64,000 bases of DNA from Bosea sp. Tri-49 (GCF_003952665.1 NZ_CP017947.1:62001-126000), one strand, 5' to 3'; numbered from the stretch's first letter, positions 6,990 to 15,531 are shown. Notes: generated by a model from the sequence alone, not told the origin. Made by a program: numbers and translations.

Positions 6990-7566
6990 ACCGAACTGGC
7001 GGTCGCGCGCAGTGGAAGTTCTACCCGGCGCGTCTATGCCGGAACTGGCATTGATGGCCGAGCTTTTGGTCGGTGAACTAACCAGGGCTGGCTTACGGCT
7101 GGCGGTAGCTGAATCCTGCACGGCCGGAGCGCTGGCAAACACAATCTCCACAGTAGAAGGTGCGGGGAAGGTGCTATACGGCGGTTTCGTCACCTACCAG
7201 GCCGCGGCCAAAACTCATCTGCTGGGCGTGCCACCGGCTACGATAGAGGCTTGCTCTTCGGTTTCGCTCAATGTGGCCCGCGCTATGGCACTGGGCATCT
7301 TCGAAAGAACGGAGGCCGATCTCGCGCTGTCGATCACGGGCGTCACCGGCCCGGTTGAAGACGACCGCGGCAATCCGCGGGGGCGCGTTTATATCGCGGC
7401 GGCCCGCCGACGAGCGGCCCATCTGGATTGCCACTGCGAGTTCGGTCCATTTCCCCCCGCGGTCCTGCTCGACGCCGCCCTTCGCAACGGCGTGCTTCTG
7501 GCCCGGGACGCGCTCGCCTTAGATCATCGACCTTCGAAGCATCCGCCGGTTCTGAAAGGAGCATAG
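6964..7566 (+). CDS. CinA C-terminal domain amidase (PncC-like)
   Basis: Encodes 200 residues from the ATG at 6964, with GGGAGG 5 bases upstream. The core has LRLAVAESCTAGALANTIS, then VLYGGFVTYQAAAKTHLLGV, and SITGVTGPVEDDRGNPRGRVY. These are the landmarks of the CinA C-terminal domain, a nicotinamide-nucleotide amidase that recycles NMN to nicotinic acid mononucleotide. The catalytic serine region (AESCT) is present. The N-terminal MoaB-like CinA domain is absent, as in stand-alone PncC. Stand-alone copies near stress genes are common in rhizobia. Confidence 0.88.
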   Translation: MTQKQPVNEPNWRSRAVEVLPGASMPELALMAELLVGELTRAGLRLAVAESCTAGALANTISTVEGAGKVLYGGFVTYQAAAKTHLLGVPPATIEACSSVSLNVARAMALGIFERTEADLALSITGVTGPVEDDRGNPRGRVYIAAARRRAAHLDCHCEFGPFPPAVLLDAALRNGVLLARDALALDHRPSKHPPVLKGA

Positions 7567-7591
7567 TATACAGAAAGCCCGGATTGACGAC

Positions 7592-7789
7592 TGCCTCTCG
7601 CCAATGTGCGCGGGGGGAGCGACTGCACCGGCGAGAGGCACGGCGCTGGTTGGGGAGCGCCATTTCCAAAGCTAGCATGCTGCACTGCAGGAAAAGGTAG
7701 AATCGTCCGCCAGACAAACTCGATCTGCCGGCCTAGAAGGGCTGCCTCTCGCCGACGAGGGCTCGGGGGAGATGCAAGTCGGCGAGGCA
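7592..7789 (-). repeat. hairpin cluster, copy B (C-rich loops on minus strand)
   Basis: Same layout as the cluster at 3546-3740. The first hairpin is 7592-7640 (TGCCTCTCGCC with GGCGAGAGGCA, 11-bp stem). The second is 7642-7661 (GGCGCT with AGCGCC, 8-base loop). The third is 7743-7789 (TGCCTCTCGCCGAC with GTCGGCGAGGCA, whose right arm lost two bases). Minus-strand loops contain CTCCCCCC, CCCCAACC and TCTCCCCCGA. Stems and loops are kept while the DNA between them differs from copy A, which suggests selection on structure. The stretch 7567-7826 has no supported gene. Confidence 0.55.
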
Positions 7790-7826
7790 TGGCGTGAGGA
7801 ACCAACTAACGCCGTGCAGTGAACTG

Positions 7827-7957
7827 GGAAGAGTTTCCTTCACCATGTCGACGAGCGAACGCTGAGCGTCATCGGTCGCGGCTTGCTCGCTGGGGAAGTC
7901 CATTGACTGGCGGGCTGAGCCGCTCGGATCCTTGGTGGTCACCCGGTCTTTAGGCAT
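7827..7957 (-). pseudogene. truncated DUF6894-like stress gene, copy B
   Basis: From the ATG at 7957 it reads MPKDRVTTKDPSGSARQS, then MDFPSEQAATDDAQRSLVDM and VKETLP in one frame. This part has no frameshift, unlike copy A. After LP, homology ends abruptly at about 7827: some 130 bases present in copy A (the NGERAHFKVRVQDQ to FKGRG part) are deleted, and the frame runs on into the hairpin region. It is a deletion derivative of the same gene. Confidence 0.65.
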
Positions 7958-8150
7958 AGCGCTTCTCCTCTTGCGAGGAATGCGCTCCAGTCATGTTCCG
8001 CTATTTCGCGAGGAAACTTCACCTGATGAAGTCACCGCGCAGCGTCGGAAAATCCGGCATCGAGGTACCGACATCGACTTACGCTGAAAGCCAGAGTCGG
8101 GGCTCGCACGCCTCATAAGGGGCAGGCGGCACCGTGCTCGATCGAGCGCT

Positions 8151-8925
8151 TTACCGCGTCTTCGTCATCACGACGCTGGCGTCGCTGTGCGCCCAGCGCT
8201 TCAGGACGTTTATGGTCACGTCGCTCTTGTTGCGATGCACGCGCAAGTCGAACTGGGAGCCCGTCAGTTTCAGACCCCGAAGGGTGATGTCGTAGAGGAA
8301 GGTCGGAAGCACCGGGTCGATCAACTTGACCTCGTCGGTCGCTGCCGGCATTTCCAGTCCCAGACAGGCAGCCAGCATCGCAAAGGGCGCTGCCGCAGCC
8401 TAGGCCTGGGGCGTGCAGGCAACGGGGTATGCGGTCGGTCCACGCTGGCGCCGTCGCAGGAACCCGCAGAAGAGCTCCGGCAGGCGCTGCTGATCCTGGG
8501 AGGTGGGCGCAGCGAAGGTCGCCTCGAACAGCCGTGCCGCCTCCAGCTTGAAAACCATATTTGGCGAAACCGAGGGCGATCAGGGCGTTGTCGTGCGGCC
8601 ACACCGAACCATTGTGATAGGACATCGGATTATAGCGGACTTCATCGGCATTAAGAGTGCGAATGCCCCAACCGCCAAAGCTGCCTTCACTCATCAATGT
8701 TGCTGCGACCGTGGCAGCGCGCTCGGGCAAAGCGATGCCCGCGAATAGCGCATGTCCGGCATTGGATGTGCGCACCTGGCAGGGCCGCTTATTGCCGTCG
8801 AGGGCTAGCGCGTAGGAGGCGATCTCTTCGCACCAGAAGGCGATATCAAACCTGTCCCTCAACGCGGAGGCGGCCACTTCGAGTTCATCCGCGCGATCGA
8901 CTAGCCCCAAAGCTCTCGCCATCAA
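8151..8925 (-). pseudogene. broken glycogen-debranching enzyme (amylo-alpha-1,6-glucosidase), C-terminal part
   Basis: From 8925 one frame gives FDIAFWCEEIASYALALDGN, TSNAGHALFAGIALPERA, GGWGIRTLNADEVRYNPMSY and HNGSVWPHDNALIALGFAKYG, all signatures of the GDE_C / GH133-like catalytic end. Near 8555 the homology moves to the next frame (LEAARLFEATFAAP, LPELFCGFLRRRQRGPTAYP). It then meets a TAG where Trp is expected (8400-8402) and continues with LAACLGLEMPA and DVTINVLKRWAHSDA to a stop at 8151. The N-terminal two thirds are missing. It carries one frameshift, one nonsense codon and a truncation, and is a true relic. Confidence 0.88.
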
Positions 8926-9203
8926 GGCTGCCGCTAGCCTCCCCGACTTCCCCGGCCTTACGCTTTACGAATCGAGTCGTACCCATTGCTCGTGGAGAGC
9001 CATGACAGCCCTGAAGATTGACACGCCATTGCGCCGCGCGCGCATTGATGCGAGCTTCACCGCCGCGAAGAATGTCCACTGGCGATATCAGCCAAAGTCT
9101 GCAAAGCCTGAGCGAGCAGAAGCCTCATCTTCTAAGACATGGCCACCCAAATCGATGCGGTCCGACTCGCCGTTGAAAATCGAAGAAGTAGCGCGGCATA
9201 GGC

Positions 9204-9428
9204 CTACGGAACTGTCTTCTTTCGCCTCTTCGGCACCGCCACCGACGCCGCTTGTCGTTCCGCCGCCTCTTTCTCCAGACGCTGTTGCCTCTGCCTGGCC
9301 ATGTTCACATCGCGTTGATGAGCGATGCTGTCGAACTCAGCGGTGATCCGATTCCGCGCGAGCGACTGGGTCTGGGTCTTCATAAAATTGTTCTCGGCAG
9401 TGATGCGCTGTGTCGATTGCGTAGACAT
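9204..9428 (-). CDS. hypothetical small basic coiled protein
   Basis: Encodes 74 residues from the ATG at 9428; GGAATTAGGA directly precedes it. The sequence is helical and basic (LARNRITAEFDSIAHQRDVN, MARQRQQRLEKEAAERQ), ends KRRKKTVP, and would form a charged coil. No family is recognised. It lies downstream of the cold-shock gene, beyond that gene's terminator, on the same strand. Confidence 0.55.
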   Translation of the reverse strand: MSTQSTQRITAENNFMKTQTQSLARNRITAEFDSIAHQRDVNMARQRQQRLEKEAAERQAASVAVPKRRKKTVP

Positions 9429-9465
9429 TCCTAATTCCGATCGAAGCGGCTTGCGCCGAGGACAT

Positions 9466-9494
9466 AAAAAAAGGCCAAGCATTGAGCTTGGCCT
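9466..9494 (-). terminator. intrinsic terminator of the cold-shock gene
   Basis: On the minus strand AGGCCAAGC and GCTTGGCCT pair around a 5-base loop, followed by seven T. It is a perfect Rho-independent terminator about 60 bases after the cold-shock protein stop. Confidence 0.93.
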
Positions 9495-9555
9495 CCCGGG
9501 AGCTGTTGTCGACAATGCCAGTACATCCGTGGTCATCATCGACGAAACAGTTAGA

Positions 9556-9765
9556 TTACGCCGCCTGAAGCTGTTCGGCTGCCATCTTACCTGACTTGTT
9601 GTCACGGGCGACCTCGAAGCCGAGCTTCTGGCCTTCCTGCAGATCGCGCATTCCAGCGCGCTCGACTGCCGAGATATGAACGAACACATCCTGGCTGCCA
9701 TCATCAGGCTGAATGAAGCCGAAACCTTTGGTGGAATTGAACCATTTCACTGTGCCGGTGGCCAT
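9556..9765 (-). CDS. cold-shock domain protein (CspA family)
   Basis: Encodes 69 residues from the ATG at 9765, with AGGAGGG upstream. It reads [23 protein letters not shown]1 (KGFGFIQ) and RNP2 (DVFVHIS) are both intact, and the length is typical. It is a single-stranded nucleic-acid chaperone in the cytosol. An AT-rich stretch of nearly 200 bases upstream could be the long untranslated leader usual for cold-inducible csp mRNAs. Confidence 0.96.
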   Translation of the reverse strand: MATGTVKWFNSTKGFGFIQPDDGSQDVFVHISAVERAGMRDLQEGQKLGFEVARDNKSGKMAAEQLQAA

Positions 9766-9960
9766 GAAAAACCCTCCTTTTGGCAAGACCTGTCGTTCGC
9801 CGAACGGAGTGCTCGACGAATTCAGAACGATTTCGAAAGGGGGAGATCATCAGAGTCGCGTCAAAGCGCGAAAATAACAAAGACCGACCAACAAATATCG
9901 ATGGGCAGAAACATAACTGCATATATTAATATTGTCAATCGTCGCCGGATAAATTGCTTT
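9766..9960 (-). promoter_or_regulatory. AT-rich upstream region of the cold-shock gene
   Basis: This gene-free stretch is much richer in A and T than its surroundings, for example near 9915-9940 (CATATATTAATATTG). It probably holds the promoter and a long leader of the cold-shock gene. No exact -35/-10 pair or cold-shock box could be fixed by eye. Confidence 0.4.
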
Positions 9961-10034
9961 TGCGACGAAAAAACATCAAATTCGATGAACAACTACAGTT
10001 TTTGGCGTTAGTGATCCGCTGGAAAGGCGGATCG

Positions 10035-11099
10035 TCAGACCGGCTCGCTCACGGCTTCGGGCACAGGCTGCCCTCTCGAATCAAGCTCGGCAACATGGGA
10101 CAATGTGATGACGGTCCCCGGCTTGGCCCTGGTCACAGTGATCTCGGCACCCAGCTGCCCCGCGAGTGCCTTGACGATGCTCGTTCCCAGACCAGCCTTG
10201 GCGTCCTCGGCCGCCTTCGGCATTCCAACACCGTCGTCTGCAACGATGAGAGACCAATTTGGGCCTGTCGCGCTGTAGCTCACGGTGATCCGCCCGCCTC
10301 GTTTACCGGGATAGGCGTGCTTCAGCGCGTTGATGACCAGTTCGGTGACGATAAGCCCGATGCTGATGGATTGGTCGGCTTTCACAACGCTCTCATCCAC
10401 ATCGACATCCAGAATGAGGGCATCACGGTCATGGATCATCGACGCTCCGATGCTCCCGCATAAATTGGTGAGATAGGGCTTCAGTTTGACGTCGCCGATC
10501 TGCGAGGTGGCGAGCTGTTGTTGAAGGGCTGCTACCGACATCACCCGGTGATGCGCATCCTGCAAATGGCCGCGCGTTTCATCTGACTGGACCTTGCGGG
10601 CGCTCTGCATCAGGACGCTTGCAATGATCTGGAGGCTGTTGGCGACGCGGTGCTGGAGTTCCTGAAGCAGGATCGCCTTCTCACGCAGAAGCTCGTCCTT
10701 CTGTTTCTCGCTGCGCCGGGCATCAGTAACATCGAGCACCGACAGAAGGATCCGGATTTCGGCGCCGTTCTGGTACTCGAGCTTGTGCGCGTTGATGATC
10801 AGGCGGCGCTGGCTGCTATCGATCCGCTGCAGGTTCATTTCATAGGCTTCGACTTCCGCGAAGCCCGAGGCCGTGGCCTTGAGGAGGGAATCGAGCTGAG
10901 GGATGTCCCATTCGCCAGCACCGATTTCGGTCATTTTCTGTCCGATGACGGCGGCTGGATCGAGCAAGAAGGCGCGGCAAAAGGATCGGCTCGCCACGAC
11001 GATTTCCAGCCTGTCGTTGAGCAGGAGGAGCGGCGCATCGGATGACGAGATCACAGCGAGGGCCAGATCTGACTGAGACGATAAGATGGGATCGGCCAT
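10035..11099 (-). CDS. PAS-domain histidine kinase of the HisKA_2 type
   Basis: Encodes 354 residues from the ATG at 11099. A PAS domain spans about residues 10-130 (APLLLLNDRLEIVVASRSFC). The DHp motif is LLQELQHRVANSLQIIASVL (about 145-165), with the phospho-accepting His in HRVANSLQ. The HATPase domain has LIVTELVINALKHAYPG (N box), DDGVGMP (G1) and GLGTSIVKAL (G2). No membrane segment is present, so it is a cytosolic sensor. HisKA_2/HWE kinases of alphaproteobacteria often feed the PhyR-NepR-EcfG general stress pathway, which would fit the stress promoters nearby (inference). A stand-alone receiver gene is divergent 447 bases away. Confidence 0.92.
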   Translation of the reverse strand: MADPILSSQSDLALAVISSSDAPLLLLNDRLEIVVASRSFCRAFLLDPAAVIGQKMTEIGAGEWDIPQLDSLLKATASGFAEVEAYEMNLQRIDSSQRRLIINAHKLEYQNGAEIRILLSVLDVTDARRSEKQKDELLREKAILLQELQHRVANSLQIIASVLMQSARKVQSDETRGHLQDAHHRVMSVAALQQQLATSQIGDVKLKPYLTNLCGSIGASMIHDRDALILDVDVDESVVKADQSISIGLIVTELVINALKHAYPGKRGGRITVSYSATGPNWSLIVADDGVGMPKAAEDAKAGLGTSIVKALAGQLGAEITVTRAKPGTVITLSHVAELDSRGQPVPEAVSEPV

Positions 11100-11546
11100 G
11101 ACAGACCTTTCAGGCTCTGTCGGCAGCTCTCGGAGCGAAAGCGGGTCCACGAACTTTTCGTGGCTATAGCATAGCCCGACCGGGCTCACATGCTCCTCTT
11201 GAACAAGCTGTAGCACGGGTACCAATCCCTATGGGAATTATTCGCCTCGAAATGGGCGGCGCTGTCCGTTTGAGAATCTGCGGAACCCTCGCCAGGCTGT
11301 GATAGGAGACACAGCTTTGGCTCCCGCCAACAGACGATTGCCAGTGGTGGCTCGATCTCAATGGCCTCTGCTGCAACGATCGCTCAACGCCTGCATGGAA
11401 TCGACTAACGCTCTGACGGTCGAATTGTTTTAATCGTTTCGCTGGCGGACTAACGAACTGGTGAGGGCATTACGGATAATCTTTTCAATTCGACGCAACA
11501 ACGATGGCTGACGTCAGTTAGGTCGGCTCACAGCAGCGAGCTCGCC
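11100..11546. other. gene-free region between kinase and receiver genes
   Basis: This 447-base divergent intergenic region presumably holds both promoters. No consensus EcfG site, strong hairpin or conserved gene was found on either strand. Confidence 0.5.
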
Positions 11547-11930
11547 ATGACACAGACCGTCGTGCTTGTCGTCGAAGACGAGCCCATTATCCGCATGGAC
11601 ACGGTCGCAGTGATCGAGGACGCCGGCTACGCTGTAATCGAAGCGGCGAACGCCGACGATGCCATTATCTTTCTGGAGACACGGGCTGATATCCGCGTCG
11701 TATTCTCCGATATTGAAATGCCTGGGTCGATGGATGGCTTGAAGTTGCTCCATGCCATCCGTGAGCGCTGGCCTCCCATCGTCCTCATCCTTGCGTCGGG
11801 TCGCGTATCTCCGTCACGCGACGAAATGCCATCCGACACAGTTTTCTTGCGGAAACCGTATTCCGAGGCCTCATTGCTTGGTGCGATTCGAAGGGCCAAC
11901 GCCGTTGCGAACGAGGCGCCAATCTGTTGA
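11547..11930 (+). CDS. single-domain response regulator
   Basis: Encodes 127 residues, all receiver domain. The acidic pair (VVEDEP), the phospho-acceptor Asp in VVFSDIEMPGSMDGL, the switch Ser (ILASG) and the Lys in FLRKPYSE are all present. There is no output domain, so it acts as a phosphate shuttle or by protein contact. It is divergent from the HisKA_2-type kinase and is a likely partner. The ribosome site is weak. Confidence 0.92.
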   Translation: MTQTVVLVVEDEPIIRMDTVAVIEDAGYAVIEAANADDAIIFLETRADIRVVFSDIEMPGSMDGLKLLHAIRERWPPIVLILASGRVSPSRDEMPSDTVFLRKPYSEASLLGAIRRANAVANEAPIC

Positions 11931-12040
11931 ATGGGCTTTGAATTTGCGGGGGAAGGACAGCTGGAATCTGACCCCTGCGGCTCTGATAGCGACAGCCAGC
12001 ACCAAATCCACCCTTGATGGATCGCGAACGCGCTTTCCTC

Positions 12041-12256
12041 CTAGTTCGAGTCAAATGAGCCCGAGCCATCGGGCTGAATCTGGTATCCCGCCGCCTCCAA
12101 TCCTTGCCTCAGCAATGCACGCACAGCCGCTGACCTGCTCGGCATGCGACGCGAAAACCGAAAGTCGTCCACGGCCGCTAACTCGACGGCGTCCAGCATC
12201 ACCTGGAGGCGTTCGCCGCGCGCCAGAGGATTGCCCTTTTTCGAGACTTCTGTCAT
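12041..12256 (-). CDS. small ribbon-helix-helix-like protein
   Basis: Encodes 71 residues with GAGGAG upstream of the ATG. The middle, RLQVMLDAVELAAVDDFRFS, then RMPSRSAAVRALLRQGLEAA, has the strand-helix-helix pattern of CopG/Arc-like DNA-binding proteins, with the usual S-R-S-A-A-V-R-A-L-L second helix. It has no toxin neighbour. DNA binding is inferred from the pattern only. Confidence 0.7.
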   Translation of the reverse strand: MTEVSKKGNPLARGERLQVMLDAVELAAVDDFRFSRRMPSRSAAVRALLRQGLEAAGYQIQPDGSGSFDSN

Positions 12257-12556
12257 CGGCTCCTCATCTCACTCATTTGCGTCATTTTACACAATACCTC
12301 GGTCGCCTCATTTGTTCCGAATGACGCGTCGCAGCACACGGAGCCATATGCCATCTGCGAGCGGGTTGGGCTGATCCCTCAGTCCGATTTCTCTGGGGTT
12401 TCAAGGCAAATCGGCATAGGTTTAGGCAGCTTCCGGCCTCCGGAAGTCCGCATGCAGGTTACTGCATCGGGAACAGGGTCGGCATTTTGGCCGCCGCCGT
12501 TCATCAAGGCTCCGATACTAACTGCCGGCCCCCGCGCATCGGGCAAAGGATGCGCC
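12257..12556. other. gene-free stretch
   Basis: No supported gene on either strand. A short inverted sequence (CTTCCGGCCTCCGGAAG) lies at about 12430. It probably carries the promoter of the minus-strand small gene; nothing further was seen. Confidence 0.4.
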
Positions 12557-12811
12557 GTGAAGGTCAAGTTAATGACCGGTCTCGGAACAATCGAGTTCCC
12601 TTGCGGAACCCGTCACACGCTTCAATACGCCCTAAGCGACCGCAATTCCGATGGTGCAATCCACGGCATGTTGTTGGCTGACCTGATGGCGCTTCACCCT
12701 GAACCCATCGCTCAGCAACTGCGTCTCACATGTGCCGACGGCGCGACGCTGCGGCTGCTGATAACCCACCGAACCACCAAGGGTTCGACATTTATTGCCG
12801 CGGCCGTTTGA
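12557..12811 (+). CDS. hypothetical 84-residue protein
   Basis: A GTG start at 12557 is chosen because AAAGGA lies 6 bases upstream. The protein reads KVKLMTGLGTIEFPCGTRHT, then LQYALSDRNSDGAIHGMLLAD and TLRLLITHRTTKGSTFIAAAV. It is a mixed beta/alpha pattern with no recognised family. Composition matches the rest of the genome. Confidence 0.5.
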   Translation: MKVKLMTGLGTIEFPCGTRHTLQYALSDRNSDGAIHGMLLADLMALHPEPIAQQLRLTCADGATLRLLITHRTTKGSTFIAAAV

Positions 12812-13111
12812 TCAGGCGGCAATAGGCAAGGCAGTCGGAAGCCACGTCGGCGTCTTTGCTCCGCAGCAAGACGCAAGGGCGGAGAAGGGCACATAGTGCC
12901 CTGAACTGCTCCTTGAACTCCTCCGGGATTTCCCATGCCGCGCCAGGACAGCGATGGCGCTGACCTCGCCGGTTTCGTTAGCTGCGATAACGTGCATCAC
13001 GACCTCGGCGGACCAGTCGTCACGCTCATCGGCCGGCTGGAGGATCGATCTCATCAACAAGACAGCGTCTTCTTGACGACGGCGAGGTTGGGATTCAGAG
13101 GTGCTTTGCAC
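12812..13111 (-). CDS. hypothetical protein, possibly frameshifted near its C-terminus
   Basis: A GTG at 13111 directly follows the stop of the 13114-13449 gene. The first 55 residues look protein-like (DAVLLMRSILQPADERDDWS, VVMHVIAANETGEVSAIAVL). After that the frame turns Ser/Arg-rich, while the +2 frame reads AAWEIPEEFKEQFRALCALL and DVASDCLAYCRLIKRP, which is more natural. A frameshift near 12955 is suspected. No family is recognised. Confidence 0.35.
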   Translation of the reverse strand: MQSTSESQPRRRQEDAVLLMRSILQPADERDDWSAEVVMHVIAANETGEVSAIAVLARHGKSRRSSRSSSGHYVPFSALASCCGAKTPTWLPTALPIAA

Positions 13112-13113
13112 GG

Positions 13114-13449
13114 TCAGTCAGGGATTTCTGGCTCGTGGAGCATTTCATGGATCAACTCCGCCGCCTTCTCCGTCGAGATTGTCCTGACACCGGAGCTTGC
13201 AAGGCGATCGAACATTTTTGCGACCGCCGCGATAGCGTCGTGCTCGGCCAAAGAAAAGGCTAAAGTGGCCTGAGCGAGAGCTTTATCTCGATTGACCATA
13301 ACAATTGGGGTTGGCGACGAATGTAGCGTCGTCGTGAACCCGTCGATGAGTTCTCGAGCCCGTTCTTCGGGCGTGTACCCCGATGGGGAACTGCTTTGTG
13401 TCACGTTGACGCAACCCAATGACCGATCGGGCTGCTGTTCAATGTCCAT
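13114..13449 (-). CDS. hypothetical 111-residue protein
   Basis: From the ATG at 13449: MDIEQQPDRSLGCVNVTQ, then a helical C-terminal half with ERARELIDGFTTTLHSSPTP and EHDAIAAVAKMFDRLASSG. There is no clear Shine-Dalgarno, and an upstream start is possible. No family is recognised. It may be coupled to the following 12812-13111 frame. Confidence 0.42.
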   Translation of the reverse strand: MDIEQQPDRSLGCVNVTQSSSPSGYTPEERARELIDGFTTTLHSSPTPIVMVNRDKALAQATLAFSLAEHDAIAAVAKMFDRLASSGVRTISTEKAAELIHEMLHEPEIPD

Positions 13450-13698
13450 GCCAATGGCAGCGACGGGCTTACAGTGGCGGTTGTGAACTGCATCGCAACT
13501 GATGGCGGTGGTAGCGCTCGGACTCAAGGCGCCCGAGACCATAGGAATCCATCGGCACCCACGCCGCCCTTTAATCGGCGTGTCGCTCGTCGCTCGCGGA
13601 TGGTCCGCCGCAGCTGCTTGCCCTTGAGCTCAACAAGCAGAACAAGCTACGCCCTTCTCGCTGGGGCACGGGACAAATTGGCCACGATTTTGGCGGTG

Positions 13699-15531
13699 CT
13701 AGCTGGCGACGCGAGCTACCATCACATCGTTCTGTGGCGGGAGCCTCTGGGCGAACCGCTGCAGGAGTCCTGTCACGACCGCATATGGCACGGCTCTCGA
13801 AAACAAATAGCCTTGGCCGAGCCTGCATCCGATGTCTGTCAAGAGGCCTGCCTGGCGTTCATTCTCGATGCCTTCCGCGATGACGCGAATGTCGAGCTTG
13901 CGGGCGATGTCGACGAGACCCTCGACAATCGTCAAGCTTGGATCCCCATGGCTTAAACGATCAACGAACGACTTATCGATTTTGATAATATCGACCGGAA
14001 CGGTGAGCAGATGGGTGAGTGAAGCGTATCCGGTCCCAAAATCATCAAGCGCCACGCGCAGCCCATTTTCTCGCAGGGCTTTGATCTCACGGGCAACGAC
14101 TGGATCGCGCTGGCCGAGATAGACAGACTCCGTGACTTCCAGAATGATGTGCTTCAAGGGGACATTCTGCCGGCCGAAGGCGGACTCAAGGCGGGAATAA
14201 AGCGTGCCGCTATGAAAATCGGCGGAGGCGATGTTGATACCCACATGCTGTAGCGGAATACCCTGCTCCAGCCACGAACGGACATCGGACGCGACAGCGG
14301 CCAACATGCGTTCGGTTAAGTTTGAAGCGACGCTCACGTCAGACGTCGCCTGATGAAAAATGGCCGCCGCGACGATCTCGCCATCGGGCTTTCGAAGTCG
14401 GCAGAGAGCCTCCAAGCCTACGATCGATCTTGTGTCGAGCCGAACGATGGGCTGGTAGTGCGCTTCTATCCTTCCCTCGCGGAGAGCCATATCAACGTTC
14501 CGGATCGCCTCTATCCTGGTTTTGATGGCGCTGCCCATTCCCGGCCAATACAGAACGAACCCGCCGCGCCCGGTTTCCTTGGCATGGTATAATGCGAGGT
14601 CTGCGTGCTCGCGCACAGTGGTGGCGTCACCGTCTTCTATTGCCAGCACTGCGCCACCGATCGTGGCGCGCGGCAGAATCATGTGCCCACCACAATCAGC
14701 AGGTGCGGCCAGCGCTTGAAAAATTCGCCCAGCCGTTCCCTCGATATCAGCGAGCGCATCTGCTCCCTGGAGTATCACGGCAAACTCGTCGCCACCCATG
14801 CGATACACCCGATCCGGCATTACGCCGTCGCTCACGCGGGCCGCTACGGTCTGCAACAGAGCATCCCCTGCAGCATGACCAAAAGTGTCGTTGATTGTCT
14901 TCATATTATCGAGGTCGATAAGCAGCAGCGCCCAAACGCCTGCTTCAGCGCAAGATAGTCGGGCTAGTGAAACGTCGAAACTTGCCCTGTTCGGCAGGTC
15001 GGTCAATGCATCAACAAAAGCCCGGCGCTCGCGCTCGGTCACGCGTTGGTCGCGCTCTAAGGCAATGGCGCATAGGGCCGTACAAGACGCGACAATCTCT
15101 TTTTCGCGGGCGGTCGGATTGCGCGCCTCTTGAAAATAGAAGGCGAAGGTGCCGAGTACGACTCCCTTCGCGTCAAATATCGGACTCGACCAACATGCTC
15201 TTAATCCAAGGGCCAACGCTGGCTGCCTGAAATCAGTCCAGCGCGGATCCGTTGCGATATCAGCTGATGATACATCGGTTCCAAAATAGGCAGCGGAGCC
15301 GCACGAGCCGACCTGCGGACCTATCATGAGTCCATCGAGGCCCGCAGAATAGTCATCCGGGAATGTTGGTCCTGCGAGCGGATGTAGCAATCCCCCGCTA
15401 TCTACCCGAAGAACGGAACACCAAACACCCGGCAGAAGCAGCTCTATTTCACGACAAAGGCGATCAGTCGTGCACTCCAGGGATTCGCCCTTGGCGATCA
15501 TCTCAAGGATACTATTTTGAAGCTGTAGCAC
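13699..15531 (-). CDS. GAF-GGDEF-EAL cyclic-di-GMP signalling protein
   Basis: Encodes 610 residues. The GTG at 15531 is the first start after a TAG 12 bases upstream; its ribosome site is weak. A GAF sensor lies at about residues 20-160 (MIGPQVGSCGSAAYFG). A GGDEF cyclase domain lies at about 175-335 (FVDALTDLPNRASFD, RMGGDEFAVIL) with an intact active site. An EAL phosphodiesterase domain lies at about 350-600 (YQPIVRL, GLEALCRL, LEVTES, ALDDFGTGYASL, DIIKIDKSF, VIAEGIE) with its metal ligands intact. Both enzyme activities look possible. Relatives often carry extra sensor domains before the GAF, so this copy may be shortened at its N-terminus. It is cytosolic, as no membrane segment is present. 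Confidence 0.93.
   Translation of the reverse strand: MLQLQNSILEMIAKGESLECTTDRLCREIELLLPGVWCSVLRVDSGGLLHPLAGPTFPDDYSAGLDGLMIGPQVGSCGSAAYFGTDVSSADIATDPRWTDFRQPALALGLRACWSSPIFDAKGVVLGTFAFYFQEARNPTAREKEIVASCTALCAIALERDQRVTERERRAFVDALTDLPNRASFDVSLARLSCAEAGVWALLLIDLDNMKTINDTFGHAAGDALLQTVAARVSDGVMPDRVYRMGGDEFAVILQGADALADIEGTAGRIFQALAAPADCGGHMILPRATIGGAVLAIEDGDATTVREHADLALYHAKETGRGGFVLYWPGMGSAIKTRIEAIRNVDMALREGRIEAHYQPIVRLDTRSIVGLEALCRLRKPDGEIVAAAIFHQATSDVSVASNLTERMLAAVASDVRSWLEQGIPLQHVGINIASADFHSGTLYSRLESAFGRQNVPLKHIILEVTESVYLGQRDPVVAREIKALRENGLRVALDDFGTGYASLTHLLTVPVDIIKIDKSFVDRLSHGDPSLTIVEGLVDIARKLDIRVIAEGIENERQAGLLTDIGCRLGQGYLFSRAVPYAVVTGLLQRFAQRLPPQNDVMVARVAS

Noticed and set aside
12257..12330. 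EcfG-type promoter before the small ribbon-helix-helix-like gene
   Set aside because: A GGAAC is present on the minus strand, but the bases at spacing 16 and 17 (GTAT, TATT) do not match CGTT well enough.
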